Shown: in pieces, positions 44,015 through 52,351 of the stretch
How positions within the stretch are numbered: position 1 is the first letter of the stretch
Layout: each line of letters opens with the position of its first letter
DNA from: Intestinimonas butyriciproducens
GTDB lineage: Bacteria > Bacillota > Clostridia > Oscillospirales > Oscillospiraceae
NCBI RefSeq assembly: GCF_004154955.1
Contig: NZ_CP011524.1
Span: forward strand, 1,240,001 to 1,304,000
Direction: 5' to 3'
DNA: 64,000 nucleotides
Made by a program: the position numbers and the translations under genes
The notes under the pieces: generated by a model
The model's database searches: none
What the model was told of the DNA's origin: nothing
The model's input: only the letters and a program-made list of their open reading frames with translations

Positions 44015-46711
44015 ATGGCCTCTACACAAAAGAAGAACACAGGAGGGAAGCGCGCTGCCTCCTCTTCCGGAAAGCGGACAAGCGGCGCCACGGCCCGGAA
44101 GGGGAGCGGGGGCCGCCGGTCGTCGGCTGCGCCTCAGCCCAAGCCCATCCGCCGGGAGGTGGGGGCAGTGGTCTGTCTGCTGCTGGCCTTCTTTGCCGCC
44201 TTCGGTTATTTCAACATCAAGGCCCTCTTCATTGACCTCTTTTGCAGCCTGCTCAAGGGACTCTTCGGTTACGGCTTCTGGCTGGTGCCGCCCATGCTGG
44301 CGGTGGCCAGTTACATATTGGCCTTCCATCGGGGGCGGCCCGTACGGCTGCGGCTGTGGTGCGCCCTTCTGACCCCGCTGGTCATGGGCGCGATTCTGCA
44401 CCTCTTCCTCTACAAGGGGGAATTCGCCATGGGTCTGGAGGGGATACAGGGACTTTGGACCCAAGGGCTGGAGGTCAAGTGCGGCGGTGTGGTGAGCGGT
44501 CTCATTGCCGAGACGCTGGTGCTGGTATTCAGCAGAGTTGGCGGCGGCGTCATTCTCATTTTGGGACAATGCCTGATGTTCCTGGGAGCCTTTCACCTGT
44601 CGGTGGTGGACATCGTGGATGCGTTCCGGAACCGCCCCCGTCCTGTGTACGAATACGAAGAGGAAGAGGAGACGCCTGAGCCGAAGCCGGCGCGGCGAAA
44701 GCCGGTTCCGGTGGAGGAGCGGCGACGCGCCGCCATTGATATCCCGGTGGATGACGGACCGGTCCCCCCGCCTGAGCGACACCCTGAACGCCCCTTCACA
44801 CCCCAAAAAGAGCGGTTTTTCAATCGGAAAGCCGGCGTGCTGCCGCCCGACCAGGTGCTGACCGGCGGAAAGCCCATGGATGCGAAAGCACCTGAGGCGG
44901 CACCCGAGACGCAGTCCCCCGCGTCCGAGGAGGCAGGGATTGAGGTGCAGCCGATCCCTGTGCCGGAACCCGCAGCCGCTGAGCCCCCAGCGCCTGTTCA
45001 GGCCGAACCGGAGGTCCCCCCGATGCCGGAGATCGAGCGGGAACCGGCCGTAGAGAAGGTGACGCCCAAGGAGGCGCGGGCGGCGGCGGCCGAGGTGAGC
45101 CGGGACATTGAAAAAGGCATGGTGGAGGCTGTGCCTGCGGCCTACCAGTATCCGCCGGTCTCTCTGCTGACGGAGGGCGGCGGCGAGGTGGGGACCAGCG
45201 CGCAGAATGAGCTGAAAATGAACCAGGAGCGGCTGTCCGATACGATCCGCTCTTTCGGCATCGAGGCGAGGATTTCAGACGTGACCCGCGGCCCCTCGGT
45301 CACCCGGTACGAGGTGGAGCTGGATCAGGGCGTCCGGCTCAACAAGCTCACCAACCTTGCCGACGACATTGCCCTGGCGCTGGGGGCCACCGGCGTGCGC
45401 ATCGCCCCCATCCCGGACAAGATCGCGACGGTGGGCATCGAGGTGCCCAACAAGTTGGTCTCTCCCGTCCATATCCATGAGGTCATCGACTCCAAGGCAT
45501 TCCGGGATCACGCCTCCAAGGTGGCCTTTGCCGTGGGCAAGGACATCGGCGGAAACTGCATCGTAGGCAATATCGCAAAGCTGCCGCATCTGCTGATTGC
45601 CGGTACCACCGGCTCCGGTAAGTCGGTGTGTACCAACTCCCTGATCATTTCACTCCTCTACAAGGCTACGCCGGAGGAGGTCCGCCTGATCATGGTGGAC
45701 CCCAAGATGGTGGAGCTCGGTATTTACAACGGGATTCCGCACCTGCTGATTCCCGTGGTCACCGATCCCAAGAAGGCGGCGGGCGCCCTGCAATGGGCGG
45801 TCAGCGAGATGATGAAGCGGTACCGGGCCTTTTCCGAGGTGGGTGTCCGGGATCTGGCGTCCTATAATGTCCATGCAGCCAAGACCGAGGGGATGGAAAA
45901 GATGCCCCAGGTGGTGGTGGTCATCGACGAGCTGGCTGACCTGATGCTGGTGGCCGCCAAGGAGGTGGAGGAATCCATCTGCCGGGTGGCCCAGATGGGC
46001 CGTGCCGCCGGAATGCACCTCATCATCGCCACCCAGCGGCCCTCCGCCGATGTCATCACCGGCCTGATGAAGGCGAACATTCCCAGCCGGATCGCCTTTG
46101 CCGTGGCCTCTGCGCTGGAGTCCCGCATCATTCTGGATACCACGGGGGCGGAAAAGCTGGTGGGCCGCGGCGATATGCTCTATTTCCCGCTGGGTTCCGG
46201 AAAGCCTCTCCGTGTCCAGGGCTGTCTCATTTCCGATGAGGAGGTGGCGTCCGTGGTGGAGTTCATCAAGAGGCAATCCACTGCCGAGTATGACGAAGAG
46301 GTCATTCACGAGATCGAGCAGCACGCCGCCGAAAAGGACAAGCAGGGCAAGGGGGTGGGAGGCTCGGCCCCCGAAGAGGTGGGAAACGACTACGATGAGC
46401 TCCTTCCCGCCGCCATTGAGGTGGTGGTAGAGACGGGGCAGGCATCGGTCTCCATGCTCCAGCGCCGCCTGAAGCTGGGCTACTCCCGCGCCGCCCGGCT
46501 GGTGGATCAGATGGAGGAGAAGGGGATCGTAGGCCCCTTTGAGGGCTCCAAGCCGCGGCAGTTGCTCATTACCAAGGAGCAATGGCAGGAGATGCAGTTC
46601 AAGCAGGGGCTGGTGGACGCCGCTCCGGAGCCCGTACCGGATGAACTGGAGTTCGAGGGGGATGCGGTGCCCCAGAGCCGGGAACTGCCTCCCTTTGATT
46701 TGGAGGATTGA
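44015..46711 (+). CDS. ftsK: DNA translocase FtsK/SpoIIIE
   Basis: An 898-residue DNA pump. The basic N-terminus is followed by four or five helices (about 45-200), a Pro/Glu-rich linker (about 210-370) and the RecA-like motor (IAGTTGSGKSVCTNS Walker A, VVVIDELADLM Walker B, RMAFRV-like region). The C-terminal winged-helix gamma domain (about 790-860, SVSMLQRRLKLGYSRAARLVDQM) recognises guide sequences. It may act in division and in moving DNA into the forespore. The GNAT gene starts four bases after its stop. Confidence 0.95.
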   Translation: MASTQKKNTGGKRAASSSGKRTSGATARKGSGGRRSSAAPQPKPIRREVGAVVCLLLAFFAAFGYFNIKALFIDLFCSLLKGLFGYGFWLVPPMLAVASYILAFHRGRPVRLRLWCALLTPLVMGAILHLFLYKGEFAMGLEGIQGLWTQGLEVKCGGVVSGLIAETLVLVFSRVGGGVILILGQCLMFLGAFHLSVVDIVDAFRNRPRPVYEYEEEEETPEPKPARRKPVPVEERRRAAIDIPVDDGPVPPPERHPERPFTPQKERFFNRKAGVLPPDQVLTGGKPMDAKAPEAAPETQSPASEEAGIEVQPIPVPEPAAAEPPAPVQAEPEVPPMPEIEREPAVEKVTPKEARAAAAEVSRDIEKGMVEAVPAAYQYPPVSLLTEGGGEVGTSAQNELKMNQERLSDTIRSFGIEARISDVTRGPSVTRYEVELDQGVRLNKLTNLADDIALALGATGVRIAPIPDKIATVGIEVPNKLVSPVHIHEVIDSKAFRDHASKVAFAVGKDIGGNCIVGNIAKLPHLLIAGTTGSGKSVCTNSLIISLLYKATPEEVRLIMVDPKMVELGIYNGIPHLLIPVVTDPKKAAGALQWAVSEMMKRYRAFSEVGVRDLASYNVHAAKTEGMEKMPQVVVVIDELADLMLVAAKEVEESICRVAQMGRAAGMHLIIATQRPSADVITGLMKANIPSRIAFAVASALESRIILDTTGAEKLVGRGDMLYFPLGSGKPLRVQGCLISDEEVASVVEFIKRQSTAEYDEEVIHEIEQHAAEKDKQGKGVGGSAPEEVGNDYDELLPAAIEVVVETGQASVSMLQRRLKLGYSRAARLVDQMEEKGIVGPFEGSKPRQLLITKEQWQEMQFKQGLVDAAPEPVPDELEFEGDAVPQSRELPPFDLED

Positions 46712-46714
46712 GAA

Positions 46715-47119
46715 ATGGAAGAGAGGATCGTGCCCGCCAGTGAAGCGGACGCAGAGGTGGTCCACACCGGCCTCAGAGCCTATAACGCGGGCTTCTGCGG
46801 CGATGTTCAGGACCTCTCCTTTGCTATTCGGGACGATAAGGGGACCTGTATCGCGGGGACCGATACGTTTCGGATCGGAGAACTGATTATGGTGGATGTC
46901 CTCTGGGTGGCGGAGAGCCGCCGGGGCCAGGGGTTGGGGCAGCGGCTCCTCTCCCACGTGGAGGAGGAGGGCCGACGACAGGGGGCCAGGCGGGTAGAGC
47001 TCAACACCTTCGGATTCCAGGCGCCCGGGTTTTATGAAAAGATGGGCTATCGGCTGATCGGAAAGGTAGAACCCAGCGTCCGGGCTTATGGGCATTACTA
47101 CTACGAAAAAGACCTATAA
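46715..47119 (+). CDS. GNAT family N-acetyltransferase
   Basis: A 134-residue acetyltransferase. The CoA-binding loop is SRRGQGLGQRLLSHVEEEG (Q/RxxGxG/A), followed by the C-terminal GFQAPGFYEKMGYRLIGKV. It is coupled to ftsK. Small GNAT proteins of this type act on amines or small molecules; the substrate is not evident. Confidence 0.9.
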   Translation: MEERIVPASEADAEVVHTGLRAYNAGFCGDVQDLSFAIRDDKGTCIAGTDTFRIGELIMVDVLWVAESRRGQGLGQRLLSHVEEEGRRQGARRVELNTFGFQAPGFYEKMGYRLIGKVEPSVRAYGHYYYEKDL

Positions 47120-47160
47120 AGAGGAGGGCCTGCCGCAAGCTGCGGCAGGCCCTCCTCTTT
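47118..47160. terminator. bidirectional terminator
   Basis: A perfect 20-base stem (47118-47137 with 47141-47160), loop AGC, runs from A-rich to GC-rich to T-rich. It overlaps the ends of both the GNAT gene and the convergent ypeB. Confidence 0.92.
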
Positions 47161-48530
47161 TATATGACCAACGTGCCGCTCTCGTCTTCCAGAAGGATCA
47201 ATATCTTCTCCTCTTGGCCGGTCTGTGCGTTCACGTATACCAGAATATGCTGCCCCTCCTCGCTGCGGCACTTGAACTCGTGACAGAGGACCTCATATTC
47301 TCCGCCGGTGGGGATGAGAGAGAGTTGCTGGGAGAGCACGGTGAGGGCGGGAGAGACCACGCCGCGGGCCTCCTCCCCGCTGACCGAGAGCACCGGAAAA
47401 CTGCGGAGGGTGTGGTTCATCAGGTAGCCCTCGGACTCAAACCCCACCACCCGGCCGGTATCCAGTGCGATGGAGACCTTTACCAGGTCCGGATAACAGA
47501 TCACTTCATCCTGAACCGCAGCGAAGTTGATGGTGAGTATGCCGCCCTGGTCGATGAAATAGCTCTCACGCATCGCGGGATAGCCGCGTTTTTCCAGAAA
47601 CTCTATGGCCTTAGCCACGGCCTTTTCCCGGGACAGGACAGGGGTCCCGGCGGCTCTGGAGCTGATGACCTGCATGACGAGTCCGCCTGCCTGGGTCACT
47701 TCCACATAGAGTTCGCCTCCATCCACGGCAGCGGAAAAGCCATAAGTGGGGAGCTTGCCCTCCCCGGCGGAGACCAGGGTAAAGATGTCGGGCTTCAAGT
47801 CAAGAAATTTGGCGGCCGCTAGGCGGGCCTCGTCCTGTGTGACGATGGGGCGCCCCTCCAGTACCCGGGCGGTACGTCCGGCGATGTGTTCGGAAAAGGG
47901 ACCGTCATAGATGAGGGAGGGAAGCTCGGGGAAGTCGCTCTCAATGGTCTGATAGACCGAGCCGGCCACCTCCTGCCCGCCGCCTTCGGCGGCGGAGAGG
48001 CGGGCCTCGGCGGCCTCCACATCCTCCAGAGTGGCCGCACCGGCCCACAGGTCGGATTGGAGGGCGGCCACCTGGGCGGAGAGGGCCGAGGCGGCGGCGG
48101 AAAGGCCGCGGAGCCCCTCACGCTCCTCCTCCGTACAGCCGCCGTTGACTGCAGCGGACCGGGAGAGCGCCGCCGCATAGTCTCCGGTCTTGGCAAGGAA
48201 CGCGGCCGTCTGTTCCAGCTCAATGCTGCCGTAGGGCAGCTCTCCCAGCGCCATCTGGGCGGACATGGCTTTCCCGAAGATCTGTGTGCATAGGGAGGTG
48301 AGCATGGCGGGAGATGTGGCGTAGATCCCCTTTTGGAGATCGGCATCCAGCTCGTTCAGACCGGTGGACAGCTCGGCAAAGGCGTGGCGGCGGCTGTTGG
48401 CGAGATAGCGCTGATAGGCCGCCGCCTTCTGGTGCCCCTGGATGGCCAGGCCGCCCAGTACGGCGAAGGCGGCCAGCAGAAAGCTGACTGCGCGGACCGT
48501 CCAGCGCCGTCCCCAGGTCCATTGTCTCAT
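47160..48530 (-). CDS. ypeB: spore germination protein YpeB
   Basis: YpeB (456 residues) stabilises and controls the cortex hydrolase SleB in spores. It has one N-terminal helix (about 14-31), a helical domain rich in Ala/Leu/Glu, and C-terminal PepSY-like repeats (AVAKAIEFLEKRGYPAMRESYF). In Bacillus it forms an operon with sleB; here no sleB is adjacent. GAGGAGG lies seven bases before the ATG. It strongly suggests an endospore former. Confidence 0.92.
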   Translation of the reverse strand: MRQWTWGRRWTVRAVSFLLAAFAVLGGLAIQGHQKAAAYQRYLANSRRHAFAELSTGLNELDADLQKGIYATSPAMLTSLCTQIFGKAMSAQMALGELPYGSIELEQTAAFLAKTGDYAAALSRSAAVNGGCTEEEREGLRGLSAAASALSAQVAALQSDLWAGAATLEDVEAAEARLSAAEGGGQEVAGSVYQTIESDFPELPSLIYDGPFSEHIAGRTARVLEGRPIVTQDEARLAAAKFLDLKPDIFTLVSAGEGKLPTYGFSAAVDGGELYVEVTQAGGLVMQVISSRAAGTPVLSREKAVAKAIEFLEKRGYPAMRESYFIDQGGILTINFAAVQDEVICYPDLVKVSIALDTGRVVGFESEGYLMNHTLRSFPVLSVSGEEARGVVSPALTVLSQQLSLIPTGGEYEVLCHEFKCRSEEGQHILVYVNAQTGQEEKILILLEDESGTLVI

Positions 48531-48585
48531 AAAAACGCCTCCTCATTTCCGGCATAGTTTACTCGTATCCTGTAGAATAACCCGA

Positions 48586-48615
48586 TTGACAAAAGCTATT
48601 CCTCGGTGTTAGGAT
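48586..48615 (+). promoter_or_regulatory. promoter of the ABC-F leader
   Basis: Consensus TTGACA (48586-48591) and TAGGAT (48610-48615) are separated by 18 bases. Transcription would begin near 48622, giving a leader of about 200 bases before the ABC-F gene. Confidence 0.7.
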
Positions 48616-48647
48616 GAGAAAGAAAAAACAGGATTTGAGGTGGGAAG

Positions 48648-48659
48648 ATGCGCAAATAA
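48648..48659 (+). CDS. three-codon leader ORF (Met-Arg-Lys)
   Basis: ATG CGC AAA TAA is preceded by TGAGGTGGG at good distance and lies about 26 bases after the predicted transcription start. It sits upstream of an intrinsic terminator and the ABC-F gene, in the place of a leader peptide on which stalled ribosomes act. So short an ORF is only meaningful because of this arrangement. Confidence 0.5.
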   Translation: MRK

Positions 48660-48763
48660 CTTGCTGAACTGCTGCACAGTTTGGACAGGCGGCCGTGGCC
48701 GCCGGGTTCCCTGTGCCCGTCGGCAAGCGACTGCGCTCCTCTCACGTTTTGCGCCATTGCATC

Positions 48764-48803
48764 AAAAATAGGCGCGGAGCGTGGCCGCTCCGCGCCTATT
48801 TTT
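48764..48803 (+). terminator. attenuator-type terminator before the ABC-F gene
   Basis: AAAAATAGGCGCGGAGC (48764-48780) pairs exactly with GCTCCGCGCCTATTTTT (48787-48803). It lies between the promoter and the coding start, so most transcripts should end here unless readthrough is induced. GGCGGCCGTGGCCGCC at about 48688-48703 could be part of a competing fold. Confidence 0.8.
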
Positions 48804-48824
48804 ATGCTTTTGGGGGCGATCTTG

Positions 48825-50402
48825 ATGTCTTTGATCCATATTTCGCATCTGAGCTTCACCTATGAAGGCAGCTGCGACCCGGTGTTTGAGGATGTGTCCG
48901 TTCAGTTGGACACCAATTGGAGGCTGGGGTTCCTGGGGCGCAACGGGAGGGGAAAGACTACCCTCCTGCGGCTCCTGATGGGAGAGGGAGTGTATACCGG
49001 AACGATCTCTGCACCCGAAGGGTTCGACTATTTCCCCTTTGCGCTCCCGGATCCGGAAGAGGATGGACAGGCGGTGGCCGAGGTGCTCCGCCCGGGTCTG
49101 GAGCAGTGGCGGCTCCTGCGGGAGCTGCGGATGCTGGAGCTGGATGAGGGGGTGCTGTACCGCCCCTTCCGCACGCTTTCCAACGGAGAGCAGACACGGT
49201 TCCTGCTGGCACTGCTTTTTCTGCGGGATCACCGATTCCTCCTGATCGATGAGCCCACCAACCACCTGGACATGGCGGGCAGGGAGCTTGCGGCGGATTA
49301 TCTGGCCCGCAAAGAGGGTTTCATCCTTGTCTCGCACGACCGGGCTTTCCTGGATCGCTGCGTGGACCATGTGCTGGTGTTCAACCGCACCGGGCTGGAG
49401 GTACAGAAAGGGAATTTTTCTACTTGGTGGGAAAACAGAGCGCGCCAGGACCAATTTGAACTGGCCGAGCAGGACCGCCTGAAAAAAGAGGTCAGGCGGT
49501 TGGATGAGGCGGCCCGGCGGACGGCCGCCTGGTCTGACGCGGCAGAAAAAACCAAACGGGGGAGCCGGAATTCCGGCCTTCGCCCGGACCGCGGATTCAT
49601 TGGGCATAAAGCGGCCAAGATGATGAGACGCTCCAAAGCGGTGGAGGAGAGGCGCCGGAGTGCGGCGGAGGAGAAGTCCCGCCTCCTCAAAGATCTGGAG
49701 ACGGCGGAGGAGCTGAAGCTCCACCCGCTGCGTCACCCCCAGAGGAGGCTGCTGGAGGCGGAGGGGCTGAGCGCGGACTACGGCTCCGGGCCTGTGTGCC
49801 GGGAGGTCTCCTTCACGGTGGAACGGGGGGAGCGGGTGTCCCTGCAGGGGCCCAACGGAGCGGGCAAGTCCAGCCTTCTGAAGCTGATGCAGGGTCAGGA
49901 GCTTCCACACACCGGGACACTGTGGCGCGCAGGGGGACTCAAGGTATCTTATGTCCCCCAGGATGGCGCCTTCCTGCGGGGGGATCTGCGGAGCTTTGCG
50001 CGGGAGAGCGGGATTGACGAGAGCCTCTTCAAGGCGATACTGCGGAAGCTGGACTTTGAGCGGGCGCAGTTTGAAAAGGACATGGCGGACTACAGCGGAG
50101 GACAGAAAAAGAAGGTCCTCATTGCCCGCAGCCTGTGTCAGGACGCCCATCTGTACCTGTGGGACGAACCACTCAATTTTATCGATGTCTATTCCAGAAT
50201 GCAGATCGAGTCCCTGCTGCTGGAGTGCCAGCCCACCATGGTCTTTGTGGAGCATGACAGGGCCTTCTCAGAGCGGATCGCGACAAAGGCCGTCTCCCTT
50301 TGCCCTGCCGGACAGGGGCGGTCATTGCGGCCAGCCCCGCCCCTGAAAACGCTGGAAGAGGTCGGAGAGAAAGTAGACCGCGCAGACGACCAAGCTCACT
50401 AG
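48825..50402 (+). CDS. ABC-F ribosomal protection protein (Lsa/Vga-like)
   Basis: A soluble protein of 525 residues with two ABC domains and no membrane part. Domain 1 has GRNGRGKTTLL, signature LSNGEQTR and FLLIDEPTNHLDM. The interdomain linker (about 215-305) is long and basic (RRLDEAARRTAAWSD...RGFIGHKAAKMMRRSK), which reaches the ribosome in resistance proteins. Domain 2 has GPNGAGKSSLL, YSGGQKKKV and LYLWDEPLNFIDV, the last typical of Lsa/Vga/Msr types. Protection from lincosamide, pleuromutilin or streptogramin A drugs is inferred. ATG 48825 is chosen; upstream in-frame codons lie in the terminator. The last 35 residues are atypical and overlap a minus-strand gene. Confidence 0.88.
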   Translation: MSLIHISHLSFTYEGSCDPVFEDVSVQLDTNWRLGFLGRNGRGKTTLLRLLMGEGVYTGTISAPEGFDYFPFALPDPEEDGQAVAEVLRPGLEQWRLLRELRMLELDEGVLYRPFRTLSNGEQTRFLLALLFLRDHRFLLIDEPTNHLDMAGRELAADYLARKEGFILVSHDRAFLDRCVDHVLVFNRTGLEVQKGNFSTWWENRARQDQFELAEQDRLKKEVRRLDEAARRTAAWSDAAEKTKRGSRNSGLRPDRGFIGHKAAKMMRRSKAVEERRRSAAEEKSRLLKDLETAEELKLHPLRHPQRRLLEAEGLSADYGSGPVCREVSFTVERGERVSLQGPNGAGKSSLLKLMQGQELPHTGTLWRAGGLKVSYVPQDGAFLRGDLRSFARESGIDESLFKAILRKLDFERAQFEKDMADYSGGQKKKVLIARSLCQDAHLYLWDEPLNFIDVYSRMQIESLLLECQPTMVFVEHDRAFSERIATKAVSLCPAGQGRSLRPAPPLKTLEEVGEKVDRADDQAH

Positions 50403-50477
50403 GGCGGGCAAGAACAGGAGGGCGAATAGAACCAGGCAGATACCGGAGTAAAAAACGGACTGAAGCAGCGTCAGCAT
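50322..50477 (-). CDS. small membrane protein, antisense to the ABC-F 3' end
   Basis: A 51-residue protein from ATG 50477, with AAGGAG seven bases upstream. It is nearly all one long or two short helices (LLQSVFYSGICLVLFALLFLP, ALVSLVVCAVYFLSDLF) and has a basic end. It has its own promoter. It overlaps the last 81 bases of the ABC-F gene on the other strand. No family is recognised. Confidence 0.55.
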   Translation of the reverse strand: MLTLLQSVFYSGICLVLFALLFLPALVSLVVCAVYFLSDLFQRFQGRGWPQ

Positions 50478-50551
50478 AGAAATACTCCTTTCTGTATGCG
50501 GTTGGCAAAACAGCCAAATCCATTCTGGATCCCAATGTCCTTTGTGGTTAA

Positions 50552-50580
50552 AGTATACCACTTTTCAATGGGAAATGGAA
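50552..50580 (-). promoter_or_regulatory. promoter of the 51-residue membrane protein gene
   Basis: On the minus strand TTCCAT (50575-50580) and TATACT (50552-50557) are 17 bases apart, with TGG before the -10, which can compensate for a weak -35. Confidence 0.5.
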
Positions 50581-50626
50581 GAGAATTTGTATAAAATGTA
50601 GCAGTTTTATGTGAACAAAATAGAAA

Positions 50627-50655
50627 AAGGCCGCCGTCCGGAGGACGGCGGCCTT
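50627..50655 (-). terminator. gltX terminator
   Basis: AAGGCCGCCGTCC and GGACGGCGGCCTT form a 13-base stem around GGA. On the minus strand it is followed by TTT after the stem's TT, about 70 bases after the gltX stop. Confidence 0.82.
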
Positions 50656-50725
50656 ACCATATCACTTGGAACACCCGACTCCTGCACCGGAAACATCCCC
50701 AGCGGGAAGGAGGGCGGGATAAGGG

Positions 50726-52216
50726 TTATCTGCTCAGCTTGTCCCTGCCGATTTTCAGGCGGCGAAGCGTCTCCGCCCGGCCTAGGATCTGGCACAGCTC
50801 CACTGCGCCGCCGGGGGTGACCGCTTTACCGGAGAGGGCGGTACGGACCGGCCACATGATACGGCCGTTTTTGAGGGTCAGCTTTTCCGCCAGACCGATC
50901 AGGGCGTCATGGATGGCCTCATAGGTCCAGCTCTCCAGGGACTCCAGAACGGGGATGGTTTCCCCTAAGGCCTCCAGGGAGTTCTCCTCGGTGGTCTTCA
51001 TCTTCTTGTGGACATAGAGCTCGGTGGAGTAGTCCGGCAGGGCGTCAAAAAAGTCCACCTGAGGGGCGATGTCCGCAAACGTGTCGCAGCGGGGCTGGAC
51101 CAGGGGGGCGATCAGCTTCAGGTTGATGGCCGGGTTTTGGACCGCCTTTTTGAGATAGGGCTCGGCAACGGCGTAGAAACGCTCGGGGTCCATGGCCCGC
51201 AAATACTTGGCGTTAAAGTATTTGAGCTTTTCCAGATCAAAGATGGCGGGGGACTTGGAGATCCCCTCGATATCAAAAATCTCCGAGAGCTCGTCCAGGG
51301 TGAAGAACTCCCGCTCCACGTTCTCGCCCCTGGGGGACCAGCCCAGCAAAGTCACATAGTTGACCACCGCCTCTGAGAGGAAGCCCATGGACAGCAGATC
51401 CTCATAGGAGGGGTCGCCATGCCGCTTGGACATCTTGTTATGGGCGTCCCGCATGACGGGGGAGCAGTGGATATAGGTGGGCACCTCCCAGCCGAAGGCC
51501 TCGTACAGAAGGTTATACTTGGGCGCGGAGGAGAGATACTCGGAGCCCCGGACCACGTGGGTAATCCCCATAAGGTGGTCGTCCACCACGTTTGCAAAGT
51601 TATAGGTGGGCAATCCGTCGGATTTGATCAGGACCTGGTCGTCCAAAGTGGCGTTTTCCACGGTGATGTCGCCAAAAACCACGTCGTGGAACGTGGTATG
51701 CCCCTCGCGGGGGATCTTCTGACGGATCACATAGGGAACACCGGCGGAGAGTTTTTCGTCTATTTCTTTCTGAGAAAGGGTCCGGCAATGCCCGTCGTAG
51801 CCGCCGAGGCCATTCTCATTGTGGAGGGCGTCCAGCCGCTCCTTGGTACAGAAGCACCGATAGGCGTGACCGGTATCCAGCAAAAGCTGAGCATACTTTC
51901 CATAGAGATCCCGGCGCTGGGTCTGGATGTAGGGGCCGACAGGGCCCCCCAAGTCCGGGCCCTCATCCCAGTTGAGGCCGCATTTGCGCAGTGTGGCGTA
52001 AATGACCTCGGTGGCGCCTTCCACCAGGCGTTCCTGGTCGGTATCCTCAATGCGGAGAATGAACTTGCCGCCGCCGTGGCGGGCGATGAGCCAGGTGTAA
52101 AGGGCGGTGCGCAGATTGCCCACGTGCATATAGCCGGTAGGGGATGGGGCGAAGCGGGTGCGGACCTCGCCGCGGGGGATGCGGGACTCCATATCGTCGA
52201 ACCACTGTCTGTCCAA
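50726..52216 (-). CDS. gltX: glutamate-tRNA ligase
   Basis: A class I synthetase charging tRNA-Glu. The HIGH motif is in RFAPSPTGYMHVGN and the KMSKS motif is KMSKRHG. The C-terminal half is the anticodon-binding helical domain. Start choice is uncertain: TTG 52216 has GGAGGA six bases upstream and gives 496 residues; TTG 52231 and ATG 52192 are alternatives. It is divergent from trpS. It may also charge tRNA-Gln for amidation, as in many Clostridia. Confidence 0.93.
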   Translation of the reverse strand: MDRQWFDDMESRIPRGEVRTRFAPSPTGYMHVGNLRTALYTWLIARHGGGKFILRIEDTDQERLVEGATEVIYATLRKCGLNWDEGPDLGGPVGPYIQTQRRDLYGKYAQLLLDTGHAYRCFCTKERLDALHNENGLGGYDGHCRTLSQKEIDEKLSAGVPYVIRQKIPREGHTTFHDVVFGDITVENATLDDQVLIKSDGLPTYNFANVVDDHLMGITHVVRGSEYLSSAPKYNLLYEAFGWEVPTYIHCSPVMRDAHNKMSKRHGDPSYEDLLSMGFLSEAVVNYVTLLGWSPRGENVEREFFTLDELSEIFDIEGISKSPAIFDLEKLKYFNAKYLRAMDPERFYAVAEPYLKKAVQNPAINLKLIAPLVQPRCDTFADIAPQVDFFDALPDYSTELYVHKKMKTTEENSLEALGETIPVLESLESWTYEAIHDALIGLAEKLTLKNGRIMWPVRTALSGKAVTPGGAVELCQILGRAETLRRLKIGRDKLSR

Positions 52217-52274
52217 AGTAAATTCCTCCAAAAAGCTTCCTGATGTCCCTCCATTTTAATCGTGCGGGGAAAAC

Positions 52275-52303
52275 TTGTCAAGCAATGATGGATGTGGTAT
52301 GAT
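52275..52303 (+). promoter_or_regulatory. trpS promoter
   Basis: TTGTCA (52275-52280) and TATGAT (52298-52303) are 17 bases apart, with an extended TGG. The coding start is 49 bases further on, leaving no room for a T-box leader. Confidence 0.75.
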
Positions 52304-52351
52304 ACCTTAGTATGCAACTGTGTACAGACGACCTTTTTAGGGGTGTGCAAT

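Noticed and set aside
48614-48667. 17-codon ORF before the ABC-F gene as leader peptide
   Set aside because: Its ATG lies within the predicted -10 hexamer, so it would not be transcribed; the ORF at 48648 is better placed.
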